Below are positions 6,084 through 12,728 of a stretch of DNA of 12,728 nt, piece after piece; within the stretch, counting starts at the first letter, position 1, and each line of letters opens with the position of its first letter. Made by a program: the position numbers and the translations under genes. The stretch is from an uncultured Rhodospirillaceae bacterium (GTDB taxonomy: Bacteria > Pseudomonadota > Alphaproteobacteria > MPNO01). A model generated the notes under the pieces. The model was given only the letters and a program-made list of their open reading frames with translations. It searched no databases and was not told where the DNA came from. The stretch covers positions 1-12,728 of the forward strand of contig CALGIA010000389.1 in the NCBI GenBank assembly GCA_937916005.1, given 5' to 3'.

Positions 6084-6986
6084 CTAGCGCTCCCCGGGGG
6101 ACATCGCCGGATTTTCCAGCTTTACGCCGGGTTCGACCTGAATGGTAGCATGGTCGACCCCGAATCGTTCGGTCAACAGCGTCCGCAACCGGATCAGTAC
6201 CGATGCGTAATCTGCATCCGCCCGCACCACGGCATGCAATGTGACCAATGGCCGTTCCCTGGTCAGCGACCAGGCATGGACGTGGTGGATGTCGGTCACA
6301 TCGTCGATTTCCTCGATCAGGGTCGCCCGCATTGCGTCGACATCGAAATCGTCAGGGCTGCCTTCAAGCAGAATGTGGCCCGTGCGCCTGACCAGGCGCA
6401 TTGCGCCGCGCAGAACAATCAACGCGACGAGTAGCGACAGAAGCGGATCGATCCGCGTCCAGCCCCAGCCGAGGATCACCAGCGCGGCGACGATGGCCGC
6501 GACAGATCCCAGAAGATCGCCCAGCACATGAAGCATTGCGGCATTGAGATTGAGATTGTCCCGGTCGCCGCCACGCAGAACCGCGAAGGCGATCACATTG
6601 ACCAGCAAGCCGACGATCGCGATCGCCAGCATGGGGGCTGCCAGGATTTCCAGCGGGTCCACCAACCGGCGGATGGCTTCAACGAAGATCCAGAGCGCGA
6701 TTGCGATCAGCGCCAGGGCGTTGGTGAACGCCGCCAGAACCTGGAAGCGGTGATAGCCGAAGGTGCGCAGGGAATCCGACGGCTTGCGCGCGATGCGAAA
6801 GGCAAACCAGGCGAGCGCCAGGGCGGCGGCATCGGTCAACATATGCCCGGCGTCGGCCAGCAGGGCCAGTGAGCCGGACATCAGCCCGCCAACGGCCTCG
6901 ACGATCATGAAGGCGAAGGTCAGCACCATCACCCAGAACACCCGCCTTTCGCTGGCGCCTTGGTCGTGATGGTGGGTGTGGGCCAT
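6084..6986 (-). CDS. Cation diffusion facilitator (CDF) family zinc/cadmium-type efflux transporter
   Basis: This is a 300-residue CDF transporter, a proton/metal antiporter of the inner membrane that exports Zn2+ or similar ions. A His-rich start (MAHTHHHD) is followed by six predicted membrane segments between about 15 and 195. The paired metal-site motifs are H48/D52 in TM2 (ADAGHMLTDA) and H153/D157 in TM5 (MLHVLGDLLG). The His-Asp/His-Asp pattern suits Zn/Cd. The cytoplasmic C-terminal domain begins near 205 with a DIHHVHAWSL motif at 232. The ATG at 6984-6986 is chosen because it gives the usual HTHHH CDF start; the frame stays open 53 codons further into the hydrolase gene, which is not family sequence. 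The stop is 2 nt from the kinase start and the start is 17 nt after the hydrolase stop. No metal-responsive regulator is visible nearby. Confidence 0.93.
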   Translation of the reverse strand: MAHTHHHDQGASERRVFWVMVLTFAFMIVEAVGGLMSGSLALLADAGHMLTDAAALALAWFAFRIARKPSDSLRTFGYHRFQVLAAFTNALALIAIALWIFVEAIRRLVDPLEILAAPMLAIAIVGLLVNVIAFAVLRGGDRDNLNLNAAMLHVLGDLLGSVAAIVAALVILGWGWTRIDPLLSLLVALIVLRGAMRLVRRTGHILLEGSPDDFDVDAMRATLIEEIDDVTDIHHVHAWSLTRERPLVTLHAVVRADADYASVLIRLRTLLTERFGVDHATIQVEPGVKLENPAMSPGER

Positions 6987-7003
6987 GTGTCTGAGCTGCT
7001 TTG

Positions 7004-7837
7004 TTACGCGAGACTGCTCGCCTCGGCCTCGGCAAGGAACCGTTCGAGCCCCAGGTTGAACAATTCCGGTTCCTCGATATTCATGGTGTGGCCCGCGTTG
7101 GGCAGCACCCAATGGCCCGCATTGGGGATCGTCCGTTTCAGCCACAGGCCGGTTTCCAAGCAGGGTATATCCGTATCGCCATTGACCACCAGCACCGGCA
7201 TGGGCAGCGCCTTGAGCCCGTCTTCGAAATCCCAGAGCGACGGCCGCCCGCCCTGGACATGGCGCATATGCATTGCCGCGCCATGGCCGGAATGGGTCGC
7301 CAGATTATCGGCGAATTCCCGCCAGCCCCTGGGGTTCTTGCCCTTGAACGACAGCCGGGTCGGACCCTGGGCGTATTCTTCGCTGATGGTGTCCCAGCCT
7401 TCCCGTTCGATCCGGTCGCCAAGATCGCGCGATATCTTGGAAAATTCCTCATGGTCCCGGGGCGGCGCGCCATAGCCGCAGCCCGCCACCAGCAGGGACC
7501 GCGCCCGCGCCCCATGGCGCAGACCAAAATGAACCGTGCAAAACCCACCCATGGACAGCCCGACAATATGGGCGCGGTCGATGCCCAGATGGTCCATCAC
7601 GGCGACCGCATCATTGACCGCATGATCCTGGCTGTAATCATTGCCGTTTTCCGGCACGTCCGACGGCGGATAACCGCGCGCGTTATAGGCGACACAGCGA
7701 TAACGCCTTGAAAAATATCGCATCTGGGGTTCCCAACTCGTATGGTCGCCCGCGAATTCGTGGATGAACAGGATCGGATAGCCGTCGCCGACTTCCTCAT
7801 AGTAGAGCTTGAAATCGCCGGAAGGGGCATGAGGCAT
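7004..7837 (-). CDS. Alpha/beta-hydrolase fold protein
   Basis: This 277-residue alpha/beta hydrolase has HEFAGDHTSW (26-35) as the oxyanion-hole loop. GLSMGG places the nucleophile at S95, GDTD gives the acid (D223 most likely), and NAGHTMNIEEP gives H250. It is related to 3-oxoadipate enol-lactonase and C-C bond hydrolase-like enzymes, but the substrate is undetermined. No signal peptide is visible. The ATG at 7837 is preferred: CAGGGA lies 10 nt upstream. A TTG at 7864 would add nine residues but has no ribosome binding site. It is the first gene of a four-gene operon (hydrolase, CDF, kinase, GMC). It begins 76 nt after a tRNA on the same strand, so read-through from the tRNA promoter is possible. 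I see no clear separate promoter in that gap. Confidence 0.92.
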   Translation of the reverse strand: MPHAPSGDFKLYYEEVGDGYPILFIHEFAGDHTSWEPQMRYFSRRYRCVAYNARGYPPSDVPENGNDYSQDHAVNDAVAVMDHLGIDRAHIVGLSMGGFCTVHFGLRHGARARSLLVAGCGYGAPPRDHEEFSKISRDLGDRIEREGWDTISEEYAQGPTRLSFKGKNPRGWREFADNLATHSGHGAAMHMRHVQGGRPSLWDFEDGLKALPMPVLVVNGDTDIPCLETGLWLKRTIPNAGHWVLPNAGHTMNIEEPELFNLGLERFLAEAEASSLA

Positions 7838-7894
7838 GGCAGAAATTTCCCTGACGAGCGGCAAGACCGGCTAACGATCGGCCTCGGGGGGATC

Positions 7895-7911
7895 TCCGAA
7901 AATCTTTCGGA
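7895..7911 (-). terminator. Short hairpin just after tRNA-Val
   Basis: TCCGAAA and TTTCGGA form a perfect 7-bp stem with a 3-nt loop, 2 nt beyond the tRNA CCA on its strand. There is no T-run after it, so it is a poor intrinsic terminator. It could be a processing signal or a weak attenuator before the hydrolase operon. Confidence 0.3.
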
Positions 7912-7913
7912 AA

Positions 7914-7988
7914 TGGTGGGCGCGGCTGGGATTGAACCAGCGACCCCTCGCGTGTGAGGCGAGTGCTCTCCCACTGAGCTACGCGCCC
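7914..7988 (-). tRNA. tRNA-Val (anticodon CAC)
   Basis: The reverse strand folds as a cloverleaf. The acceptor arm GGGCGCG pairs with CGCGCCC, with discriminator A and CCA encoded at 7914-7916. The D-arm includes TAGCTCAGTGGGAGAGCA. The anticodon stem CTCGC/GCGAG encloses loop CTCACAC, so the anticodon is CAC, reading GUG valine codons. The T-arm carries GGTTCAATCC. A strong promoter lies just upstream at 8003-8031. Confidence 0.95.
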
Positions 7989-8002
7989 GCCGAAGCCGCC
8001 GC

Positions 8003-8031
8003 ATTTAAGGCGGCGCGGCCCCGTCTGTCAA
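8003..8031 (-). promoter_or_regulatory. Sigma-70 type promoter of tRNA-Val
   Basis: On the minus strand TTGACA (8026-8031, perfect -35) is followed after 17 nt by TTAAAT (8003-8008, -10). The expected start near 7995 lies a few nucleotides before the tRNA 5' end at 7988. Position and spacing fit a constitutive stable-RNA promoter. The GC-rich discriminator CGGCGG after the -10 would fit stringent control, which is inference. Confidence 0.7.
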
Positions 8032-8078
8032 GGAACCCGCCCTTAAAAAACAAGCTCTGGGACGGTTTGACCCGCATT

Positions 8079-8087
8079 TGCTATAAT
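8079..8087 (+). promoter_or_regulatory. Extended -10 promoter for the DUF3108 gene
   Basis: TGCTATAAT gives a perfect TATAAT (8082-8087) with the extended-10 TG one base upstream. No good -35 stands at the usual distance, which is typical of extended -10 promoters. It lies 30 nt before the ATG at 8118, leaving a short leader containing GGAAGG. Confidence 0.55.
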
Positions 8088-8117
8088 ATGGTCCCCGGAA
8101 CCGGAAGGTCTGATTTC

Positions 8118-8963
8118 ATGGGTTTTACGCGCAAGGCGCTACTCCTGTCGGGTTTGCTCGCTCTGTCCTGGATTACGCCCGCTGCGGCGCGGTCGCCGGC
8201 CGATCCTGCCCGCGACCTTGCCCTGACCTATCGGGTTTACTATGGCGGGTTCGAGGTGCTTCGTCTTGCCGTGGATATCCGGCTGGCGGCGGAAGACTAT
8301 AAGCTGGAGATGAATTTCCGCACCCTCGGCCTGATCGGTACGATGTTCCCCTGGACCATGAAGGCCTACGCAAAAGGCCGCTTGACCAAGGATGGCGTGC
8401 GTCCCGTCGCCGCCGGCCAGCGCAATAGCTGGCGCGGGCGTCAACGCTGGGTGGAACTGCGCTACCCCGGACGCAGCCCCGTGGTGGCCGACGCGCACCC
8501 GGCGGCAAGGGACGACCAGCCCAGCGCGAAAAGCCTGATCGACACCATCGATCTGGCCAGCGCCATATTTGCAATGACGCGACAGCTCGACCTGGACCGC
8601 GGTTGCGCCCAGCGCCTGCCGGTGTTTGACGGGCGGCGGCGGTATGACTTGCTGTTCAAGGGGCTTGGCGATGGCGCGATCCGCCGCAGCGGCTATTCGG
8701 TCTATGCCGGCCCGGTGATCAATTGCCGGGCCGAGATGGACCGGCTGGCCGGTTTCAAGACCCGCAAGAATTCATATGGCGGATGGGGCGAAGCGGACCG
8801 TGCGGCGACGGTGTCCATGGGACGTCCCTTTATGGATGCGCCGCCGGTCCCGGTGCGGATCGAAATTCAGACCCGCTGGGGCGATGTCATGGCCCATCTC
8901 ACCCAGGCAAAGCTGGCTACCAATGGAAATACCCGCAAGTTCGCCTGGGCCGTCGGGCGTTAA
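8118..8963 (+). CDS. DUF3108 family secreted/envelope protein
   Basis: This 281-residue protein has an N-terminal Sec signal peptide: a positive start, a hydrophobic stretch at 7-20, and PAAA before R25 as the likely cleavage site. The mature part matches the DUF3108 pattern found in proteobacterial periplasmic proteins. It begins LALTYRVYYGGFEVLRLAVDI, then has a MNFRTLGLIG segment, a D/E-rich SLIDTIDLASAIF block, and VFDGRRRYDL at about 169-177. Two cysteines, C163 and C203, could form a periplasmic disulfide. The molecular role of the family is not established; it may act in the outer envelope or bind a lipidic ligand. The ATG at 8118 is chosen because GGAAGG precedes it by 9 nt and it begins the signal peptide; the frame stays open upstream through the tRNA region but that is not coding. 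It is followed by glmU after 135 nt. Confidence 0.85.
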   Translation: MGFTRKALLLSGLLALSWITPAAARSPADPARDLALTYRVYYGGFEVLRLAVDIRLAAEDYKLEMNFRTLGLIGTMFPWTMKAYAKGRLTKDGVRPVAAGQRNSWRGRQRWVELRYPGRSPVVADAHPAARDDQPSAKSLIDTIDLASAIFAMTRQLDLDRGCAQRLPVFDGRRRYDLLFKGLGDGAIRRSGYSVYAGPVINCRAEMDRLAGFKTRKNSYGGWGEADRAATVSMGRPFMDAPPVPVRIEIQTRWGDVMAHLTQAKLATNGNTRKFAWAVGR

Positions 8964-9007
8964 CCGTAGATTTACCGGTGGCGGGCATGCTCGCCAGGCG
9001 TTAATAC

Positions 9008-9033
9008 TTCAGCGCTTCGCGATATTCAGCGCT
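9008..9033 (+). repeat. 9-bp direct repeat between DUF3108 gene and glmU
   Basis: TTCAGCGCT occurs at 9008-9016 and again at 9025-9033, a 17-bp period. The AGCGCT cores are palindromic, so the two copies can also pair as a hairpin. It could be a regulatory site for glmUS or part of a terminator for the DUF3108 gene. The role is unknown. The rest of the 135-nt gap holds another small GC hairpin (about 9056-9074) and no clear promoter. Confidence 0.3.
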
Positions 9034-9098
9034 CTCGGGCATGGTCCGGCGCTAACCACCCGCCTTGGCGGTGGGCTCTTGGGGGATTACGTGGCGCC

Positions 9099-10457
9099 AT
9101 GACGGCCCAAAAATCAGCTGCAATCGTTCTCGCCGCGGGACTCGGCACCCGCATGAAATCCGCCCTGCCCAAGGTCCTGCACCCGGTGGCGGGGCGCGCG
9201 ATGGTACTCCATCTGCTGGACCGGCTCGACGAGCTGTCCTTCGACCGCAAAATCGTGGTCACCGGGCGCGATGCACAGGAAGTGACCAGGGCGGTGGCCC
9301 CGGTCCCGACCGCAATCCAGGACCCGCCGCTGGGGACCGCGCATGCCGTGCTGGCGGCGCGGGACGAGATGGCCGGATTCGACGGCGACGTGCTGATCCT
9401 GTTTGGCGACACGCCCCTGATGACCCGGAAAACCCTGGAAACAATGCTGGACGCAAGGCGCGGGCCGGGCAATCCGGCAATCGTCGTGCTGGGCTTCCGC
9501 CCCGATGACCCTGGCCAATATGGCCGGCTGGTCACCGGCTCGGACGGCGCGCTGGAGGCAATAGTGGAATGGCGCGACGCAAACCCGGACCAGCGAAACA
9601 TTCCGGTCTGCAATGCGGGCATCATGGCGGTCGACGGAAAACATCTTTTTGAATTGCTCGACGCGGTGGGCAACGACAACGCCAAGGAAGAATATTACCT
9701 GACCGATATCGTTGCGATCGCGCGCGCCGGGGGATTGACCTGCGCGGTGACGGAAGTCGCCGATGAGCGCGAGGTCATGGGCGTGAACGCCCGGGCCGAA
9801 CTCGCCATCGCCGAAGCTGTCATGCAGGAACGGCTGCGCGACGCGGCCATGGCCAATGGCGCGACGCTGACCGATCCGTCCACCGTCTATTTCAATTTCG
9901 ATACGGTGCTGGGAAGCGATGTGACGGTCGGCCCCAACGTGGTGTTCGGCCCGGGTGTCACGGTCGGCAACAACGTGGAAATTCGGGCATTCTGCCACTT
10001 CGAGGGCGCCGACATCTCCGACGGCGCGATCATCGGACCCTTCGCCCGGCTGCGCCCCGGCGCGCGGATCGGGATCGACGCCCATATCGGCAATTTCGTC
10101 GAGATCAAAGCCGCCCTGATCGAGACCGGGGCCAAGGTCAATCACCTCAGCTATGTGGGCGACGCGAGGGTCGGCGCCGGCGCCAATGTGGGCGCGGGCA
10201 CGATCACCTGCAATTATGATGGCTTTTTCAAATCCCATACGGATATCGGGGCCGGCGCGTTCATCGGCTCCAACACGGCGCTGGTCGCGCCGGTCAGCGT
10301 GGGCGACGGCGCCATTATCGGCGCGGGCAGCGTGATCACCACCGACGTGCCGGCGAATGCGCTGGCGGTCGAACGGAACGATCAGAAACATCTGGACGGC
10401 TGGGCGGTGGAATACCGATCCCGCAAAAGCGCCGAAAAAAACAAGAAGAAGGGCTGA
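9099..10457 (+). CDS. glmU: Bifunctional GlcN-1-P acetyltransferase / UDP-GlcNAc pyrophosphorylase
   Basis: GlmU (452 aa, usual length about 450) makes UDP-N-acetylglucosamine from glucosamine-1-phosphate, for peptidoglycan and LPS. The N-terminal uridyltransferase has LAAGLGTRM (11-19), PKVLHPVAG (24-32), PLGTAHAV (77-84), and the metal-binding D104 in FGDTPL. The linker VNARAEL begins at 229. The C-terminal left-handed beta-helix acetyltransferase runs from about 255 with hexapeptide repeats. It includes catalytic His349 (AKVNHLSYVGDA) and CNYDG (371-375). A lysine-rich tail ends the protein. The ATG at 9099 gives the family start. The only purine run nearby (GGGGGA, 9081-9086) is 12 nt away, so initiation may be weak. 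glmS follows after 6 nt, so the two are co-transcribed. No glmS ribozyme or small-RNA target is recognisable. Confidence 0.97.
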   Translation: MTAQKSAAIVLAAGLGTRMKSALPKVLHPVAGRAMVLHLLDRLDELSFDRKIVVTGRDAQEVTRAVAPVPTAIQDPPLGTAHAVLAARDEMAGFDGDVLILFGDTPLMTRKTLETMLDARRGPGNPAIVVLGFRPDDPGQYGRLVTGSDGALEAIVEWRDANPDQRNIPVCNAGIMAVDGKHLFELLDAVGNDNAKEEYYLTDIVAIARAGGLTCAVTEVADEREVMGVNARAELAIAEAVMQERLRDAAMANGATLTDPSTVYFNFDTVLGSDVTVGPNVVFGPGVTVGNNVEIRAFCHFEGADISDGAIIGPFARLRPGARIGIDAHIGNFVEIKAALIETGAKVNHLSYVGDARVGAGANVGAGTITCNYDGFFKSHTDIGAGAFIGSNTALVAPVSVGDGAIIGAGSVITTDVPANALAVERNDQKHLDGWAVEYRSRKSAEKNKKKG

Positions 10458-10463
10458 CTACCG

Positions 10464-12287
10464 ATGTGCGGCATAATCGGAATTATCGGCGATAACGAGG
10501 TAACGCCCCTGTTGATCGAAAGCCTGCGGCGGCTGGAATATCGCGGCTATGATTCAGCCGGGATAGCCACGCTGGTCCATGGCGGCATCGAACGCCGCCG
10601 CGCCGAAGGCAAGCTTGTAAACTTATCGGAAGTCCTGAAAACGGATCCCATTTCGGGCCTGGTCGGCATCGGTCACACGAGATGGGCGACCCATGGCCTT
10701 CCAAATGAGACAAACGCCCACCCCCATAGCGATGGCCGGGTCGCCGTGGTGCATAACGGCATCATCGAGAATTTTCATGAGTTGCGTAAGGAACTGAAGG
10801 ATAAGGGCCATAGTTTTTCCTCCGACACGGACACGGAAGCGGTGGTTCACCTGATTTCGGACAATCTCGACCAGGGCATGCGGCCGCGCGATGCGGTGGC
10901 CGCGGCGCTGAAACGGCTTGATGGCGCCTTTGCGCTGGCGATCCTGTTTTCCGGCGAACATGACGTGATGTATGGCGCCCGGCGCGGCAGTCCATTGGCG
11001 TTGGGGTATGGCGATGGGGAAATGTTCATTGGCTCCGATGCCATGGCGCTGTCCCATCTGACCCGGCAGATCGCCTATCTGGAAGAAGGCGATTGGGTCG
11101 AATTGCGACGTGACGGCGCAACGATTTTCGACGAGAACGACATAGAGGTGAGCCGAGAAATCCGGGCCTCGGAAATTTCCGGCGCGATGACGGGAAAAGG
11201 AAATTACCGTCATTTCATGCTCAAGGAAATCTATGAGCAGCCGGCGGTGATCGGCGATACGCTGAACGTGTTTCTCAATCCGGCGGCCTTCAGCATTTCC
11301 ATGCCGGACATGAAGTTCAGTCTCGCCGAGATTCCCTGCGTCACCATTATCGCCTGCGGCACGTCCTACTATGCGGGCATGGTCGCCAAGTACTGGTTTG
11401 AAAGCATTGCCCGCATTCAGGCCGAAATCGATATCGCATCGGAATTCCGCTATCGCGAGGCCCCCATGCGCGAAGGCGGCATGGCGCTGTTCATTTCCCA
11501 ATCCGGCGAGACCGCCGATACGCTGGCCGCCCTGCGCTATGCCAAAAGCCAGGGCCAGCACATCGTGTCCATCGTCAACGTGCCGGAAAGCACCATCAGC
11601 CGGGAATCCGATCTGGTGCTGCAAACCCATGCGGGTCCGGAAATCGGCGTCGCCTCGACCAAGGCCTTTACCACCCAGCTTACCGTGCTGGCGTGCCTCG
11701 CCATCGCGACGGCGCGCGCGCGCGGCGCCATCGATGAGCAGGCCGAGGCGGTGTTGGCCGCATCATTGACCGAAGTGCCGTCGCGCGCTGTCGAAGTGCT
11801 GAGAAACGACGAAAAACTCCGCGAACTGGCCGCCGACATCATGGGCGCAACCGATGTGCTCTATCTGGGGCGCGGCGTCGGCTATCCGATTGCCCTGGAA
11901 GGCGCGCTCAAGCTCAAGGAAATCAGCTATATCCACGCCGAGGGCTATGCGGCCGGCGAAATGAAGCATGGGCCCATCGCGCTGATCGACGAAACCGTGC
12001 CGGTGATCGTGATCGCGCCTTCGGATAACCTATTCGACAAGACCGCATCCAACATGCAGGAAGTCATTGCCCGGGGCGGCAAGGTGATCTTCATGTCCGA
12101 CAGGAAGGGCATCGAAAAACTCGGCGACATGGCGGCGGCGACCATCGAGCTGCCCGAAGTCGACCCGGTGGTGGCGCCGATCCTGTACGCCATCCCCGTT
12201 CAACTCCTCGCCTATCACGTCGCCGTTCTCAAGGGCACCGACGTGGACCAGCCCCGCAATCTCGCCAAATCGGTGACAGTCGAGTAG
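10464..12287 (+). CDS. glmS: Glutamine-fructose-6-phosphate aminotransferase (isomerizing)
   Basis: GlmS (607 aa, family length about 610) converts fructose-6-phosphate and glutamine to glucosamine-6-phosphate, the first committed step toward UDP-GlcNAc. Cys2 after Met1 (MCGIIGIIG) is the N-terminal nucleophile of the glutaminase domain. RWATHG (73-78) and HNGIIEN (from 97) line its pocket. A linker KEIYEQP (254-260) leads to two SIS sugar-isomerase domains with ACGTSYYAG (297-305) and SQSGETADT (345-353). The C-terminus DQPRNLAKSVTVE is invariant in the family and contributes to the active site. The start follows glmU by 6 nt. The last codons correspond to the region recognised by TnsD of Tn7, and the composition changes directly after the stop. 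Confidence 0.98.
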   Translation: MCGIIGIIGDNEVTPLLIESLRRLEYRGYDSAGIATLVHGGIERRRAEGKLVNLSEVLKTDPISGLVGIGHTRWATHGLPNETNAHPHSDGRVAVVHNGIIENFHELRKELKDKGHSFSSDTDTEAVVHLISDNLDQGMRPRDAVAAALKRLDGAFALAILFSGEHDVMYGARRGSPLALGYGDGEMFIGSDAMALSHLTRQIAYLEEGDWVELRRDGATIFDENDIEVSREIRASEISGAMTGKGNYRHFMLKEIYEQPAVIGDTLNVFLNPAAFSISMPDMKFSLAEIPCVTIIACGTSYYAGMVAKYWFESIARIQAEIDIASEFRYREAPMREGGMALFISQSGETADTLAALRYAKSQGQHIVSIVNVPESTISRESDLVLQTHAGPEIGVASTKAFTTQLTVLACLAIATARARGAIDEQAEAVLAASLTEVPSRAVEVLRNDEKLRELAADIMGATDVLYLGRGVGYPIALEGALKLKEISYIHAEGYAAGEMKHGPIALIDETVPVIVIAPSDNLFDKTASNMQEVIARGGKVIFMSDRKGIEKLGDMAAATIELPEVDPVVAPILYAIPVQLLAYHVAVLKGTDVDQPRNLAKSVTVE

Positions 12288-12312
12288 TTTCCAACGTGGG
12301 TGTTATTCACCA
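12252..12312 (+). other. Candidate attTn7-type site at the glmS 3' end
   Basis: The last twelve glmS codons (12252-12287) encode PRNLAKSVTVE plus stop, the protein sequence whose DNA is bound by TnsD in Tn7. Tn7 inserts about 25 bp beyond the glmS stop, around 12312 here, close to where GC falls from about 62% to about 44%. That Tn7 targets this site is established knowledge; that it has been used here is inference. No Tn7 end with repeated TnsB sites was recognised. Confidence 0.3.
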
Positions 12313-12325
12313 TCCGATGACGTTG
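12292..12325 (+). terminator. Weak hairpin downstream of glmS
   Basis: An outer CAACGT (12292-12297) and ACGTTG (12320-12325) enclose an inner GGTG-TTATT-CACC stem-loop (12299-12311). A T-rich stretch (TTCTTCTGTTT) follows. The spacing suits a terminator for glmUS, but the stem is interrupted and weak. Confidence 0.3.
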
Positions 12326-12345
12326 ATGCATTCTTCTGTTTCGAG

Positions 12346-12639
12346 ATGGTCCTAACCACCCGAAATCTCATTGTTGCACCTTACTCCGACTACCAAACCG
12401 AACTGCACGATATCATCCAGAACCTACACAATGAGGGTTTGGGGTATCGTAAGATTGCAGTCTGGTTGAATGAGAATGGATACAAGACCACGACAGGGAA
12501 AAGGTTCTTCAACACTCACGTTTTCTCAATTCTAAAAAAGAAACGGTTGAGGGATGAACGTCTGAACCAAGAGGTGGGGGTTGAGTATGGAAATTTCAGT
12601 CTTGAGTTCATAGAACGCAAACTCATCAACTCGATCTGA
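12346..12639 (+). CDS. Small AT-rich ORF resembling a serine-recombinase C-terminal DNA-binding segment
   Basis: This 97-residue protein of uncertain status is in AT-rich DNA (about 44% GC against about 62% before it). The stretch from HDIIQNLHNEGLGYRKIAVW through LNENGYKTTTGKRF and HVFSILKKKRLRDERL (about 21-73) has the pattern of the recombinase region that follows the catalytic domain in large serine recombinases: a helix, GxSxRxIAxxLN, GxxTxxG, then VxxILKR. The resolvase catalytic domain with its serine is absent and cannot fit upstream, as glmS ends 58 nt before the start. It could be a remnant, a small regulator or excisionase-like protein, or an island gene in its own right. The ATG at 12346 is weakly supported, with only a GAG abutting it. 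An alternative start downstream is possible. Confidence 0.55.
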   Translation: MVLTTRNLIVAPYSDYQTELHDIIQNLHNEGLGYRKIAVWLNENGYKTTTGKRFFNTHVFSILKKKRLRDERLNQEVGVEYGNFSLEFIERKLINSI

Positions 12640-12670
12640 GGAATATCCAGACCCGATCATTGCGACTTCC

Positions 12671-12702
12671 GTATCCCAATAATCTCCGATTGCAGGGGAT
12701 AC
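12671..12702. repeat. 7-bp inverted repeat near the right edge
   Basis: GTATCCC (12671-12677) and GGGATAC (12696-12702) are perfect inverted arms with an 18-nt loop, 31 nt after the small recombinase-like ORF. It could be a weak terminator or a protein-binding site. No T-run follows, and no other feature is visible in 12640-12728. Confidence 0.25.
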
Positions 12703-12728
12703 TGATACCATTAAACAAGATTCCCGAT

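Noticed and set aside
5578..6087. 169-codon open frame on the plus strand
   Set aside because: Antisense to the CysC-like kinase, which has clear P-loop motifs.
6987..7145. 53-residue N-terminal extension of the CDF transporter
   Set aside because: It overlaps the hydrolase coding region out of frame, is not CDF-like, and MAHTHHH at 6986 is the usual family start.
7838..7864. TTG start for the alpha/beta hydrolase
   Set aside because: No ribosome binding site precedes it, whereas the ATG at 7837 has a CAGGGA upstream.
9114..10391. Long (425-codon) open frame on the minus strand
   Set aside because: It is the antisense shadow of glmU, whose motifs and catalytic residues are unambiguous. The product is His/Arg/Gly-rich with no domain, as expected from GC-rich codon bias.
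10458..10463. glmS ribozyme or leader regulation before glmS
   Set aside because: Only 6 nt separate glmU from glmS, so there is no room for the ribozyme known from Gram-positive bacteria.
10623..11630. 335-codon open frame on the minus strand
   Set aside because: Antisense shadow of glmS with no recognisable motif.
12301..12345. Tn7-type right end starting at the TGT of 12301
   Set aside because: It begins only 14 nt after the glmS stop and shows no repeated roughly 20-bp TnsB-like sites, so the match is too weak to call.

Overview
The window looks like chromosomal DNA from a GC-rich alphaproteobacterium. Most of it is about 60-65% GC by eye. Supporting signs are the glmU-glmS gene pair, a DUF3108 envelope protein of alphaproteobacterial type, a tRNA with an encoded CCA end, and catabolic families common in Rhodospirillales/Rhizobiales-like marine and soil bacteria. 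The order cannot be fixed from sequence alone.

Region 1 (1-3898) holds small-molecule catabolism genes. A truncated xanthine/aldehyde/CO-dehydrogenase-type molybdenum subunit reads leftward off the window edge. It is divergent from a short-chain dehydrogenase (SDR) whose predicted catalytic tetrad is entirely replaced. A long GC-rich hairpin separates the SDR from a convergent cupin gene. Divergent from the cupin come a carboxymuconolactone-decarboxylase-like protein without redox cysteines and a 4,5-dihydroxyphthalate-decarboxylase-like protein. The set resembles a pathway for an aromatic or carboxylated cyclic compound, but the substrate cannot be named.

Region 2 (3895-7837, minus strand) is a tight four-gene operon. 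In transcription order it holds an alpha/beta hydrolase, a CDF zinc/cadmium-type efflux protein, an adenylylsulfate-kinase-like P-loop kinase with an altered substrate pocket, and a GMC flavin oxidoreductase. Spacings are 17, 2 and 3 nt. The GMC stop codon shares a CTAG with the stop of the convergent decarboxylase-like gene.

Region 3 (7895-8963) holds a tRNA-Val(CAC) on the minus strand with a near-consensus promoter, divergent from a secreted DUF3108 protein that has an extended -10 promoter.

Region 4 (9099-12287) is the housekeeping pair glmU and glmS, which make UDP-N-acetylglucosamine for cell wall and LPS.

Region 5 (12288-12728) changes abruptly to about 44% GC. It carries a 97-codon ORF resembling the C-terminal DNA-binding part of a serine recombinase. 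The change falls just after the glmS stop codon, where Tn7-family elements classically insert, so this may be the edge of a genomic island that continues beyond the window.

The best candidates for something undescribed are the tetrad-less SDR in its catabolic context, the atypical CysC-like kinase operon, and the foreign DNA after glmS. No CRISPR array, complete insertion sequence or recognisable defence system is visible.
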